This document shows positions 1 to 8,812 of a DNA stretch of 64,000 nucleotides, in pieces. The notes beneath the pieces were generated by a model. The model was not told where the DNA came from. It worked only from the letters and a program-made list of their open reading frames with translations, and searched no databases. Positions within the stretch are counted from its first letter, which is position 1; each line of letters starts with the position of its first letter. Source of the stretch: WLND01 sp040398845 (lineage in GTDB: Bacteria; Actinomycetota; Actinomycetes; S36-B12). The stretch spans positions 100,016 to 164,015 of the forward strand of contig JBBATH010000008.1 in NCBI GenBank assembly GCA_040398845.1, given 5' to 3'. The position numbers were made by a program, and so were the translations under genes.

Positions 1-11
1 ACCGTTCTTCT

Positions 12-287
12 ATGGCGGTTAACGTTCGAATGACGCAGGAGTTGTCGGAGGAGTTGCGTTCCCTGGCACGTGAAACCGGACGGTCTCAGCAGGATCTCAT
101 TCGTGAGGCGATCAGCGAATACGTGCGCAACTATCCCCTTCGGGGCTTCCCACCAGAAGTCCGACACTTTCTCACTCCAGCAACGAAATCGGCGACGGGG
201 ACCGTGAAGCGACCGCTTTTGACTCTTCCGGACGGGATGAGCTCCGACGACCTCATCGCGCATGAACGAGGCTCGGTCGACCGATGA
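12..287 (+). CDS. Ribbon-helix-helix antitoxin, VapB-like
   Basis: Probable antitoxin of a type II toxin-antitoxin pair. The first 40 residues have the layout of a CopG/MetJ ribbon-helix-helix domain: a short beta strand with VNVRMTQEL, then a helix containing SEELRSLARETGRSQQDLIREAI. Such proteins dimerise on an operator and neutralise the toxin with a flexible C-terminal tail, here about residues 45-91. The stop codon overlaps the ATG of the PIN-domain gene by four bases, the usual coupling of such pairs. The promoter lies outside or at the very edge of the window, so autoregulation cannot be examined. Family is clear; exact antitoxin subfamily is inferred from the partner. Confidence 0.8.
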   Translation: MAVNVRMTQELSEELRSLARETGRSQQDLIREAISEYVRNYPLRGFPPEVRHFLTPATKSATGTVKRPLLTLPDGMSSDDLIAHERGSVDR

Positions 288-673
288 TCGTCTACTGCGA
301 CTCAAGTGTTTTGCTGAAGCGGGTGTTCGATGAGGCCGATGCGGCCGAGTTTCGCTCACATTTCCAAGATCTCATCGACGGCGGCACCGCACTTGCAACG
401 TCCGCTCTCGGGGAACTTGAGGTGTCGCGTGTGCGTCGTCGGTACTTCGGTGACGATGGCCTTCGTGATGCACGCGCTGCTCTCGAGGACATTGCCATTC
501 TCGCAGTCTCACGGGCCGTCCTTCGAAATGCCCCTGAGATTCCTTATCGGCACTTGCGCTCAGCCGATGCCATCCATGTCGCTTCCGCCTTCACCCTGCG
601 AGCGGACCTCGTCCTGACTCGAGACAGGCAGATGCGTATTGCCTGTGAGCAAGTTGGCATTCAAGTCGCCTAA
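284..673 (+). CDS. vapC: PIN-domain ribonuclease toxin, VapC family
   Basis: Probable RNase toxin. At 129 residues it has the usual VapC size and the PIN-domain acidic residues in order: Asp6 (YCDSS), Glu44/Glu46 (GELE), Asp95 (SADAIHVA) and Asp114 (TRDRQM). These bind Mg/Mn in the family and cut RNA, often tRNA or 23S rRNA; the target here cannot be told. It starts inside the stop codon of the antitoxin gene, so the two are translationally coupled. All catalytic acids are present, so the toxin looks functional. Confidence 0.85.
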   Translation: MIVYCDSSVLLKRVFDEADAAEFRSHFQDLIDGGTALATSALGELEVSRVRRRYFGDDGLRDARAALEDIAILAVSRAVLRNAPEIPYRHLRSADAIHVASAFTLRADLVLTRDRQMRIACEQVGIQVA

Positions 674-722
674 CCTTCTCACCCTACCGATCTGCTCGTG
701 AAGTCGGGCCTAGAGTGAACCT

Positions 723-1523
723 GTGCGGATTGCCACCTGGAACGTCAACTCTGTGACAGCGCGCCTCGACCGCCTGCTGGCCTGGCTGGAGTCGGCGCAA
801 CCCGATGTGCTGGCGCTTCAGGAACTCAAGTGCGCCGACAGCGCCTTCCCGACAATGCCGGTGCAAGCCCTTGGATACGAAGTCGCCACCTTGGGCACCG
901 GCCGGTGGAATGGGGTCGCGATCCTCAGTCGCGTTGGGCTGAGTGATGTCACCCTCGGCCTCACCGGCCAGCCCCAGTACGAGGGCGTCGATGAACCACG
1001 CGCCATCGGCGCCACCTGCGGCGGCGTTCGTGTCTGGGGTGTCTATGTCCCCAACGGACGGGATCCTGGACACGACCATTACGCCTACAAACTCCAGTGG
1101 CTCGCAGCCCTACGCGACACGGTGGCAGCCGACCTCAAGGCCGACCCAGAGCGTCTCATCTCTGTCGTCGGCGACTTCAACGTGGCGCCCACAGACGAGG
1201 ATGTCTGGGATATCGGTGCATTCGCCGGAAGCACTCACGTGACCGAACCGGAGCGCCAAGCGCTTGCCAACCTGCGCGCGATCGGCCTCACTGACGTCAT
1301 GCCCAGGGCTCTCAAGGGCAACCCCTTCACCTTCTGGGACTACCGCAATGGCGCACTTCACCGCGGTTGGGGCATGCGCATCGACCTCATCTACGCAAAC
1401 CCGCCGTTTGCTTCACGGGTGACCGATGCCTACATCGATCGGGATGAGCGCAAGGGCAAAGGCGCCTCCGATCACGCACCGGTTGTCGTCGATCTCGACT
1501 ACGCGACGGGCGTCGAACATTGA
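723..1523 (+). CDS. xthA: Exodeoxyribonuclease III (AP endonuclease family)
   Basis: Base-excision-repair nuclease of the exonuclease III/endonuclease-exonuclease-phosphatase fold; it cuts at abasic sites and degrades 3' ends. Seen: TWNVNS at residues 5-10 (Asn7), LALQELK with metal-binding Glu34, VVGDFNVAP in the middle, and the C-terminal SDHAPVV motif. Length 266 aa is normal. The GTG start is supported by a TAGAGT -10 box at 711-716 spaced six bases from it, suggesting a leaderless mRNA. The stop overlaps the next gene's TTG start. Confidence 0.93.
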   Translation: MRIATWNVNSVTARLDRLLAWLESAQPDVLALQELKCADSAFPTMPVQALGYEVATLGTGRWNGVAILSRVGLSDVTLGLTGQPQYEGVDEPRAIGATCGGVRVWGVYVPNGRDPGHDHYAYKLQWLAALRDTVAADLKADPERLISVVGDFNVAPTDEDVWDIGAFAGSTHVTEPERQALANLRAIGLTDVMPRALKGNPFTFWDYRNGALHRGWGMRIDLIYANPPFASRVTDAYIDRDERKGKGASDHAPVVVDLDYATGVEH

Positions 1524-2674
1524 CCCTTTGCGTCCGACCCATCACGAGCGCCCAGCATCGAGACTGGGTGGCGCAGCGCCCCTCGGTTTCATTCCTCCAA
1601 CTCCCAGCATGGGGCGCAGTTAAGGTTGGGTGGCGCCACGAGTCCCTCGGCTGGTTCGACGGATCACAACTCATCGGCGCCGGCCTTATCTTGTATCGCC
1701 CGGTCCCGAATGTGCCGCGCCGCTCCTTGGCTTATCTCCCCGAGGGTCCGGACATCGACTGGCGACGCGAACGGTATCCGGCAATCTCACTTGCAGAGTG
1801 GCTCGAACCACTCCTCGCCCACTGCCGGGCTCAAGGCGCGTTTCAGGTGAAGATGGGCCCACCTGTTCCGATTCGGCGCTGGGAGGCCGACAGCATCAAG
1901 GGGTCGATTGCCTTGTGGAGCGACGGCTCCACTGATCCGCCACGCCGCATCAGTGAGACCCTCGCCGACTGGCACTCAACCAGAGGTGTCCAGCTCGTCG
2001 AGCGACTCCACACGATGGGCTGGACCCAAGAGTCGGGCGACGATGCTGGATTCGGTGATGTGCAGCCCCGATTCGTGTTCCAGGTACCGCTCACTGGCCG
2101 CAGCCTCGGCGATATCTTCACCGGCTTCAATCAACTGTGGCGGCGCAATATCCGTAAGTCGGAGAAGTCTGGTGTCGTGGTGACCCGTGGAACCATCGAC
2201 GACCTCGCGGCATTCCACGAGATCTATGTCGAGACGGCAGCCAGGGACCACTTCACTCCCCGCGGACTGCCGTATTTCGAGCGGATGTGGCGGGAGCTCA
2301 ACACCGCCGGACAGGAGCCCCTCTCGCTGTACCTCGCCCACTATGAGGGTCACCTCGCTGCAGCAACCCTCATGGTCACCGTCGGAGATCATGCTTGGTA
2401 TTCGTATGGCGCATCCACGACCGCAGGTCGCGACGTCCGTCCATCGAATGCGCTCCAGTGGCGGATGATCAGCGATGCCCACGCGGCTGGGTGCACCGTC
2501 TACGACCTGCGCGGCATCGCCGACACCCTCAATCCGGCACATCACCTCTTCGGGCTCGTGCAGTTCAAGGTGGGCACCGGTGGTTACGCCCTTGAGTACG
2601 TGGGTGAGTGGGACTACGTACTACGCCGGGGATGGGCGAACGCCTTCCGCATGTACCAATCGCGACGCGGCTAG
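1520..2674 (+). CDS. FemX/FemAB-family peptidoglycan bridge aminoacyltransferase
   Basis: Likely transfers an amino acid from aminoacyl-tRNA to the peptidoglycan stem peptide of lipid II at the cytoplasmic membrane face. Seen: an N-terminal segment with SFLQLPAWGAVK and SLGWFDGSQLIGAGLILYR, the LAYLPEGPDIDW stretch, and a C-terminal GNAT-like half with LWRRNIRKSEKSGV and TVYDLRGI...HHLFGLVQFK, all hallmarks of Fem transferases. Length 384 aa fits. The start is TTG, overlapping the upstream stop by three bases (ttga arrangement), so translation is probably coupled. An alanine-racemase-like gene follows, supporting a cell-wall role. Which amino acid is added cannot be read from sequence. Confidence 0.85.
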   Translation: MTLCVRPITSAQHRDWVAQRPSVSFLQLPAWGAVKVGWRHESLGWFDGSQLIGAGLILYRPVPNVPRRSLAYLPEGPDIDWRRERYPAISLAEWLEPLLAHCRAQGAFQVKMGPPVPIRRWEADSIKGSIALWSDGSTDPPRRISETLADWHSTRGVQLVERLHTMGWTQESGDDAGFGDVQPRFVFQVPLTGRSLGDIFTGFNQLWRRNIRKSEKSGVVVTRGTIDDLAAFHEIYVETAARDHFTPRGLPYFERMWRELNTAGQEPLSLYLAHYEGHLAAATLMVTVGDHAWYSYGASTTAGRDVRPSNALQWRMISDAHAAGCTVYDLRGIADTLNPAHHLFGLVQFKVGTGGYALEYVGEWDYVLRRGWANAFRMYQSRRG

Positions 2675-2686
2675 GAGGCCGAATTC

Positions 2687-3844
2687 ATGTCGTTCACGCT
2701 GCTCCTGAACTCAAGTGCCTGGCGCCAGCACCTCGACTCCGTGAACGACAGTGTCTCGGCACACGCCCAGATTGTGCCGGTAATCAAGGGAGGTGGGTAC
2801 GGCCTCGGGCAGCAGCGCCTCGCTCATGAGGCTGGCCGGTTGGGGTCGACGTGTGTCGCCGTCGGCACGGTCTATGAGCTCGCCGACATCCTCGACGTAT
2901 TGGCAGGCGATGTCGTGGTCCTCGAGCCCTTCGAGCCACGTGATGCCGCGGCAGCCCACCTGTGGGCCCGCATGCTCGAGCGGCCGGATGCTCAGCGGAT
3001 CATCCGCACCATCGCACGCCCTTCGGCCCTGCACGCCATTTCGCAGGCGAACACCGCAGCCCGGATACTCATCGAGGCACGTAGTTCAATGCAGCGCTTC
3101 GGGATGGATGAGCGCGAGCTCCTCACGACCCTTGCAGATGGCAGCGTCCGGTCCGCAATCGAGGAGGGCCGACTCGAGGTCGCCGGGCTCACCCTTCATC
3201 TGCCGATCGTTCAACCCGCGGGCGAGGCTGGCAGTCGAGGGCCGCAGGCCTTGTCCGCTCGTGCCCGCGAGGTCTGTCGTTGGACGGGGCTATGGATCGC
3301 CGAGATTGCAGGTTGGGTTCGTCAATCGGAGTCTGCTGCTGCTATCTGGACGTCGCACCTGAGCGATACAGAGCTTGCTGCCGTGGAATCGACCGCCCCT
3401 GGGGTGGCCCTTCGTGCGCGCGTCGGCACCCGCCTTTGGCTCGGTGATCGGTCTGCGTTGACTGCGCAGGGCACCGTGCTCGCGGTACATCCCCTCCCCG
3501 GCGGGACCCATGTGGGTTACCGGCAGCGCACCGGACCACGCGATGGCACGCTGGTCGTCGTCTCAGGAGGAACCGGTCACGGTATCGGCCTGTCAGCGCC
3601 CACCCCAGGCTCGTCGACCCGGCAACGCGTTGTTACCGCGGGAACAGGCGCCCTCGACGCCGTCGGCAAGGCCATGTCGCCATTCACCTGGGCAGGCAGC
3701 CGGCGTTGGTTTGCTGAACCCCCGCATCAGCACCACTCGATGATCTGGCTGCCGAGGGGGTGCGTCATCCCCGCGGTGGGCGATCAGTTGACTGCCGAGA
3801 TTCGATTTACGACGACGAGCTTTGACGCGGTCGTCGAATCATGA
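2687..3844 (+). CDS. Alanine-racemase-like PLP protein
   Basis: Fold-type III PLP enzyme related to alanine racemase. Seen: VPVIKGGGYGLG at residues 30-41 aligns with the PLP-lysine motif VVKANAYGHG, making Lys34 the probable cofactor lysine; SSMQRFGMDE resembles the racemase MNRLG region. A beta-rich C-terminal domain follows, including HVGYRQR, which may hold the second catalytic Tyr. The motifs are clearly diverged from housekeeping Alr, so the substrate may differ. It has a good GGAGG ribosome-binding site and lies 12 bases after the FemX-like gene, suggesting the two supply and attach an amino acid in wall synthesis. It could be a true alanine racemase; I rate family higher than function. 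Confidence 0.75.
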   Translation: MSFTLLLNSSAWRQHLDSVNDSVSAHAQIVPVIKGGGYGLGQQRLAHEAGRLGSTCVAVGTVYELADILDVLAGDVVVLEPFEPRDAAAAHLWARMLERPDAQRIIRTIARPSALHAISQANTAARILIEARSSMQRFGMDERELLTTLADGSVRSAIEEGRLEVAGLTLHLPIVQPAGEAGSRGPQALSARAREVCRWTGLWIAEIAGWVRQSESAAAIWTSHLSDTELAAVESTAPGVALRARVGTRLWLGDRSALTAQGTVLAVHPLPGGTHVGYRQRTGPRDGTLVVVSGGTGHGIGLSAPTPGSSTRQRVVTAGTGALDAVGKAMSPFTWAGSRRWFAEPPHQHHSMIWLPRGCVIPAVGDQLTAEIRFTTTSFDAVVES

Positions 3845-3859
3845 TGACGTGGCAACGCC

Positions 3860-5269
3860 CTAACTGCGTGGCCGCGAGAGGGTAAAGGCATCAGGTGCCT
3901 TGTCAAAGACACCGCCACCCGGATCGTCGGCGTCGTCGTCGAACCCATCGGTGCGAATCGGATCGTGTTCTGGCCTCACCATGTCGCGCACGAGGAGTCC
4001 CGCGAACCACAACGTAAATGCGACGTGCACGAGCGTTGCCACCGCGTACCACTGCGGTGTCATGCCCTTCGTGTCGGTGACGCCGTACCCGACAAGGAAC
4101 CACCAGATCGCAACGAAATAGACGACTTCACCCACCTGCCAGATGATGAAATCCCGCCAGCGAGGCCGAGCAAGTGCTGCGAGGGGCACGAGCCACAAAA
4201 CATATTGCGGTGAGTACACCTTGTTCGTGACAGCGAAGGCGGCAACGATGAGAAAGAGCAACGGTGCGAGGCGCGGACGACGCGTTGTCGTGAGGGCAAG
4301 GATCCCGATACCCACGCACAACAGCAGGAACGTTCCGGAGGCGACGTAGTTCAACGCCTCAGCCGGAATTGACCGCAGGCCGAGTTGCGACGCCGCGAAC
4401 CATATCGAGCCGAAGTCCTCCCCGCGCTCCTGGCTGAATCGGTAGAAGAAAGACCATCCCTCGAAATTGGCAACCATGAAGGGGATGTTCACCGCGAACC
4501 AACTCGCAGCGGTGCCGAGCAGCAGCAGTAAGAAGGCCCGCCAGCGCCCGGTGCGCAGGGTGAGCACGAGGAACGCACCAATGAAGAAGAGTGGGTAGAA
4601 CTTTGCGGCGATCGCGAGGCCTAGCAGAATCCCAGCGGCAAGCGGCCGGGACCGCGACCACAGGAGCAGGCAACAGCCGGCGAAGGCGAGCGGCAAGAGG
4701 TCCCAATTCACCGTCGCGGCGAGGATGACCGTGGGGGCTAGGGCCACGAGGGCCGCGTCCCACGGCCGGCGCTTGACGGTGAGGGCAGTAGCGGCCACCG
4801 CCACAACGAGGGGAATGAGGAGGAGGAGAACGTTCACGTCAAAGAAGGTGCGACCAGGGTCGAGGCCCTCGAAGGCGCCGGTCAAGGCGCGCGTCATGAC
4901 CGCTGAAATCTGCATGAAAATGCCGGTGATGACGGGGTATTCCAGTGGAGTCTGGCCCGGTTGGGTCTGGAGATATGGGATGAGGCCGTCAGCGAAGCCG
5001 CGCAGCGAATACAGGGGCGGGATATCCGAGTAGCAAAGGTGTTCATATCGCTCAGGTGACGCCCACCCGGTGCCGCGACATGACAGGTCGAGGACGTAGC
5101 CGACGGCGTACGCCGCGGTCGTGATGACGACGAGGATGCGCAGGGGGACCCACCAGAACCTGCTCGATCGCGCGCGTCGACCGAGTGGGCCGCCAATCAT
5201 GTTGCTGGCAGTTCTGGAGACCGGGTCCTCACCGGATGGGTGCACGATCTCCGCCCCTGTTGTCACCAC
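3860..5269 (-). CDS. GT87-family polyprenyl-phosphate-dependent mannosyltransferase (integral membrane)
   Basis: Integral membrane glycosyltransferase of the GT-C type (DUF2029/GT87), which in Actinobacteria uses polyprenyl-phosphomannose to elongate lipoglycans outside the membrane. Seen: about ten hydrophobic segments over 469 aa, an external loop after the first segment with CRGTGWASPERYEHLCYSDIP, and LLGLAIAAKFYPLFFIGAFL plus NKVYSPQYVLWLVPL, which are typical of this family. The C-terminal tail is acidic and soluble. It follows the PBP gene by six bases and is probably cotranscribed with it. The GTG at the ORF start is followed directly by a second GTG; either could be used. Confidence 0.8.
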   Translation of the reverse strand: MVTTGAEIVHPSGEDPVSRTASNMIGGPLGRRARSSRFWWVPLRILVVITTAAYAVGYVLDLSCRGTGWASPERYEHLCYSDIPPLYSLRGFADGLIPYLQTQPGQTPLEYPVITGIFMQISAVMTRALTGAFEGLDPGRTFFDVNVLLLLIPLVVAVAATALTVKRRPWDAALVALAPTVILAATVNWDLLPLAFAGCCLLLWSRSRPLAAGILLGLAIAAKFYPLFFIGAFLVLTLRTGRWRAFLLLLLGTAASWFAVNIPFMVANFEGWSFFYRFSQERGEDFGSIWFAASQLGLRSIPAEALNYVASGTFLLLCVGIGILALTTTRRPRLAPLLFLIVAAFAVTNKVYSPQYVLWLVPLAALARPRWRDFIIWQVGEVVYFVAIWWFLVGYGVTDTKGMTPQWYAVATLVHVAFTLWFAGLLVRDMVRPEHDPIRTDGFDDDADDPGGGVFDKAPDAFTLSRPRS

Positions 5270-5275
5270 ATGAGC

Positions 5276-7477
5276 CTATTCGGAGGGGGGTCCGCTGCCC
5301 GCAGCACTCGGGGTTGGTGTCGGAGTTGGAGTGGGGGGCGCCGGGTCGACCGGGGTCCCGGGTGCGGCGTCCGGGTTCGCGACCGGTGACGGGATGTCTG
5401 CTGCCGGGTCAACCGGCTCGCTTGGCATCGGTGTGACCTCGCCCGGAATTGACTCATCGATCGGCTGACTCGACGGCCCGAATTCGACGATCTGGGGGAT
5501 GGGGCATCCCAGCGGGACTTCCTCGCCCTCAGGGGGCAGCACAATCGGGCAGTTGAGGGGGACGATGACCCCGGGTGGGGGTGCTGGGAATTCAACAGGC
5601 TCCGACTCATCGAGGGCGGCCTTCATGAAGGCGACCCAGATTGCTGCCGGGAAGGATCCGCCCGTGACGGTACCGAGTCCGCCGGTCCCCGAAAGGGACA
5701 CCGGGATGCCGGCCTCGTCCTCCTTGGCCATGAGCACGGCGGTCGCGAGTTGGGGCGTATACCCCACGAACCAGGCACTGCGGTTGCCATCGGTTGTGCC
5801 GGTTTTCGCTGCAGCTGGACGTCCGAGGGCCAACGCAGTCGCGCCAGTGCCATTCGTGACGACTCTGGAGAGCGCGTAGGTGACCGTGTTCGCAACGTCC
5901 GGGGTGAAGGCCTGTGTGGTCTGGGGATCCGTTTCGTAGAGGAGGCCACCATTGGGGCCGATCACCCTGTTGATCACGGTCGGAGTGGCGCGGGCACCAC
6001 TTGCTGCGAACGTTGCATAGGAGTTCGCCATGTCGAGACCGGAGGGCGATGCGGTACCTAGGACGAAGGTGAGATCGAGTTGACCGAGGTTGAGCCCAGG
6101 CGTGCTCTCCGGGATTCCGGACCGAAGGGCGGCATCGGCAACCTGCCCGACCCCGACGCTGGACTCAAGTTCGACATAGGAGGTGTTGATGCTCCGTTCG
6201 GTCGCTTGGAGCATCGTCACCTTTCCGTAGGACTTGTCGCCATAGTTCGTGAGCGTGTAGCCCTGGATTGTTGCCGGAGAGTCGCCATTCCACATGGACG
6301 AGAGTGATGTGCCGGCCTCGACGGCCGCCGCGAGGGCGAACGGCTTGAAGGTTGAACCCGCTTGAGCGAATCGCCTCGTCGCATTGTTGATCTGGTCATC
6401 AATGAAGTCCCTGCCCCCGTAAAGCGCGACGACCTGGCCGGTACCCGGTCGGATCGCAGCGAGCCCGATACGGAGGCCAGCGGTATTGGACGACGGGCCC
6501 TCCTGCTTCACGGCCGCTGTTGCTGCGCGCTGCGCCTTGCGTTCGAAGGTCGAGGTGATGCGCAAGCCGCCTCGCTGGATCTCAGTCTCGTCAAATCCGA
6601 GTGTGGCGAGTTCTGTCGTGACCGCGTTCAGGAGGAATCCGGTCTGGCCTCCAAGTCGATTACCCGCCTTGGCTTTGGCTATCTCTGGGAACGCAGCCGA
6701 ATCCCTTTCCGTGGGGGTCAGCCAGCCTTGCTCGACCATTGCATCGACGACGTATTGCCACCGGCCCTCGAGCGCGGGCAGGTTCTCCTCAGGTGATAGG
6801 CCGCTCGGTGACTTGATGATTGATGCGAGGACGGCACCCTCGGAGGTGGTGAGTTCGGTGACTGGCTTGCCGAAGTAGGCGATGGATGCGGCCTCGATCC
6901 CATACGCCCCCCGACCGAAGTAGATCGTGTTGAGATAGTCCTCGAGAATCTGCGACTTGGAGACAACCGTCTCAAGCTTGAACGCGAGGAGCGCCTCGCG
7001 GATTTTTCTGTCCCACGAGCGGTCTTGGGACAGGTAGGCGTTCTTCGCGTACTGCTGAGTAATGGTGGATCCGCCCTGTGTTGAACCACCGCTGACGTTG
7101 TTCCAGACAGCACGACCGAGACCAAGTGGCGAGATGCCACCGTGCTCGTAGAAGGTGCGGTCCTCTGCTGCGAGCACGGCGTTTTGCACCTCGATCGGCA
7201 CGCTTGCCAGCGGAACACTGCGCCTGGTCGCCTCACCGAGGCGGCCAAGCTCGGTCGTGCCGTCGGCCCAGAAAACGATGGTCGCTTCACTTGACGACAC
7301 TTCGTTCGGTGACGGCACATCGGTCATCGCAACGGCGATGGTTGCGGCACCAACCCCGATCCCGATGAGGAGGAGGACCCCGAGGATGATGCGAAGCAGC
7401 CAGCCTCGACGTGAGGTGGTTGGCGCTGCGCCCCTACTCGAGCGTCGCTTCTGGGCCGGACGGCCTTGCTGGCTCAC
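5276..7477 (-). CDS. ponA: Class A penicillin-binding protein (bifunctional glycosyltransferase/transpeptidase)
   Basis: Polymerises and cross-links peptidoglycan outside the membrane. From the GTG start (chosen because AAGGA lies six bases upstream; a TTG six codons earlier lacks a site) the protein has a basic cytoplasmic tail, one membrane segment near residues 25-52, a GT51 domain with AAEDRTFYEHGG (Glu105) and GGSTITQQYAKN, and a transpeptidase domain with STFK (Ser375), SIN (428-430) and KTGTT (557-561). The C-terminal 100 residues are rich in Pro, Thr and Ala and end in PTPTPTPTPS, a flexible wall-facing tail common in actinobacterial PBP1 proteins. All catalytic residues are present. 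Confidence 0.93.
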   Translation of the reverse strand: MSQQGRPAQKRRSSRGAAPTTSRRGWLLRIILGVLLLIGIGVGAATIAVAMTDVPSPNEVSSSEATIVFWADGTTELGRLGEATRRSVPLASVPIEVQNAVLAAEDRTFYEHGGISPLGLGRAVWNNVSGGSTQGGSTITQQYAKNAYLSQDRSWDRKIREALLAFKLETVVSKSQILEDYLNTIYFGRGAYGIEAASIAYFGKPVTELTTSEGAVLASIIKSPSGLSPEENLPALEGRWQYVVDAMVEQGWLTPTERDSAAFPEIAKAKAGNRLGGQTGFLLNAVTTELATLGFDETEIQRGGLRITSTFERKAQRAATAAVKQEGPSSNTAGLRIGLAAIRPGTGQVVALYGGRDFIDDQINNATRRFAQAGSTFKPFALAAAVEAGTSLSSMWNGDSPATIQGYTLTNYGDKSYGKVTMLQATERSINTSYVELESSVGVGQVADAALRSGIPESTPGLNLGQLDLTFVLGTASPSGLDMANSYATFAASGARATPTVINRVIGPNGGLLYETDPQTTQAFTPDVANTVTYALSRVVTNGTGATALALGRPAAAKTGTTDGNRSAWFVGYTPQLATAVLMAKEDEAGIPVSLSGTGGLGTVTGGSFPAAIWVAFMKAALDESEPVEFPAPPPGVIVPLNCPIVLPPEGEEVPLGCPIPQIVEFGPSSQPIDESIPGEVTPMPSEPVDPAADIPSPVANPDAAPGTPVDPAPPTPTPTPTPSAAGSGPPSE

Positions 7478-7547
7478 GGGAGTCCTTCGGGGCAATGACC
7501 GGGGTGGTCAGCGAATATCAGGATGGTCAACGGATATGAGGGGTTGC

Positions 7548-8066
7548 TTAGTCAAGAAGATCACGGGATTTCGGCAACGCGCGTCGCGGCACGCCGTCAC
7601 CTAGGACGTATGTGGTGACAAGAAAGTTCCATGAGCATCGCTGGCACACCTCAACGACATAGACCTTGAACTCACCGAACTGGGTTGACATCGCCGGTAG
7701 TTCATCGGCTTTGCGGATTCGACCCGAATATGGCCCAAGTTGGTCGCCATATACGTACGTGACGGTAACGAGGCCCTCGGCTCGACAGGCTGGGCAGGGA
7801 GTGCCTGCGCTCTCTCCGTGGTGCTTTGCCGCGCGCAGCAGGTAGGTGTCAGCATCACAGAGATCGCTTGAGAGCGCGCCACCGTTAAAGAGACGGTGCA
7901 GGGCGGCGCGCCGTTGCAGACCGAAGTTCACGACCGATCTCGGCACTGACGGTGCTGCCACCGGTTCAGGTGAAGTTTGGCTGGAGGTCGAATTCCTTGG
8001 CGCACCACCGCCCGACGTTCCGCGAACAATGCTCCCTCGAACGCCTGAGCGACGGGGTACGGCCAT
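7548..8066 (-). CDS. DUF5318 family protein (putative zinc-binding)
   Basis: Conserved actinobacterial protein of unknown function. Seen: VVNFGLQRRAALHRL, then CDADTYLLRAAKHHGE, a CPACR pair at mid-protein and VVEVCQRCSWNFLVTTYVLG near the end; the two CxxC pairs could bind one zinc. In mycobacteria a member lies next to the ponA/ino1 region, the same context as here. The ATG chosen gives a 40-residue disordered extension before the conserved part; it is supported by TAGACT on the minus strand (8075-8080) eight bases upstream. The GTG of VVNFG is an alternative. No catalytic function can be proposed. Confidence 0.8.
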   Translation of the reverse strand: MAVPRRSGVRGSIVRGTSGGGAPRNSTSSQTSPEPVAAPSVPRSVVNFGLQRRAALHRLFNGGALSSDLCDADTYLLRAAKHHGESAGTPCPACRAEGLVTVTYVYGDQLGPYSGRIRKADELPAMSTQFGEFKVYVVEVCQRCSWNFLVTTYVLGDGVPRRALPKSRDLLD

Positions 8067-8151
8067 AAACGTGGAGTCTACGCCGATGCTCGGCCGTGAC
8101 TGTCCTCAAAATACGAGCGTCGCCGACCCTCGCACGAGTCGCGGATTGGCC

Positions 8152-8176
8152 TCGATATATCGAATTGATATATCGT
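8152..8176. promoter_or_regulatory. Palindromic operator overlapping the padR -10 box
   Basis: The self-complementary 12-mer TCGATATATCGA (8152-8163) is followed after one base by a second near-copy TTGATATATCGT (8165-8176). The last six bases TATCGT form a -10 box exactly six bases from the padR ATG. Binding here would block RNA polymerase. PadR proteins usually repress their own promoter, so autoregulation of padR-ino1 is inferred. Confidence 0.6.
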
Positions 8177-8182
8177 GAACGT

Positions 8183-8812
8183 ATGGCGAGACGGGCGGAC
8201 ATCCTTGAGTACGCGATCCTTGGCATGCTCGGCGATGGCCCACTCCACGGCTATGAACTTCGTAAGCGGCTCGCGGTCGTGCTCGGTCCCTTCCGCCCAC
8301 TTTCCTACGGATCCCTGTACCCGGCACTCCACCGAATTTCCGCGCGCGGGCTCATCACTGGCGCCGAAGTGACAGCCGCTATCGATACTTCGGCCCCTCC
8401 CTTGAGTGCCCGGCGTGCGCGTGTCGTTTACGCACTCACCGGTGACGGCAAGGAGGCATTCGCTACCTGGGTAAACGAAACCGGCCCTGAGGCGTGGGAT
8501 GACGAAGGATTCGCAACCCACCTCGCCTTCTTTTCACGAACCGAGGCTCGTGCTCGCATTCGCATCCTGCATGGCCGCAGGTCACGCCTCGAGGAACGGG
8601 TCGCACTGCTGCGCGAGTCGATGACCCGAAGTCGTGAGCGGGTCGATGCCTACACCCTGCAACTGCAGCAGCACGGGCTTGAAAGCGCCGAGCGCGAGGT
8701 GCGGTGGCTCGGCGAGCTCATCGAAGCCGAGGAATCGCCCATGAGAACACCTGCGTCACTTGATTCCCAGTTGACCAATAACGAACCACCACACAACAAG
8801 GAGATCCAATGA
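8183..8812 (+). CDS. PadR-family transcriptional regulator
   Basis: Winged-helix repressor, 209 aa from this ATG. Seen: LEYAILGMLGDGPLHGYELRKRL with GSLYPALHRI, the classic PadR recognition region in residues 5-55; a C-terminal helical dimerisation part (about 110-190) as in subfamily-2 PadR/Vir-type proteins. A longer reading from an upstream GTG exists but would run through the operator; the ATG is six bases from TATCGT and would be leaderless. Its stop overlaps the ino1 ATG (ATGA). A PadR gene next to ino1 is also known in mycobacteria, so control of inositol synthesis is a fair inference. Confidence 0.88.
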   Translation: MARRADILEYAILGMLGDGPLHGYELRKRLAVVLGPFRPLSYGSLYPALHRISARGLITGAEVTAAIDTSAPPLSARRARVVYALTGDGKEAFATWVNETGPEAWDDEGFATHLAFFSRTEARARIRILHGRRSRLEERVALLRESMTRSRERVDAYTLQLQQHGLESAEREVRWLGELIEAEESPMRTPASLDSQLTNNEPPHNKEIQ

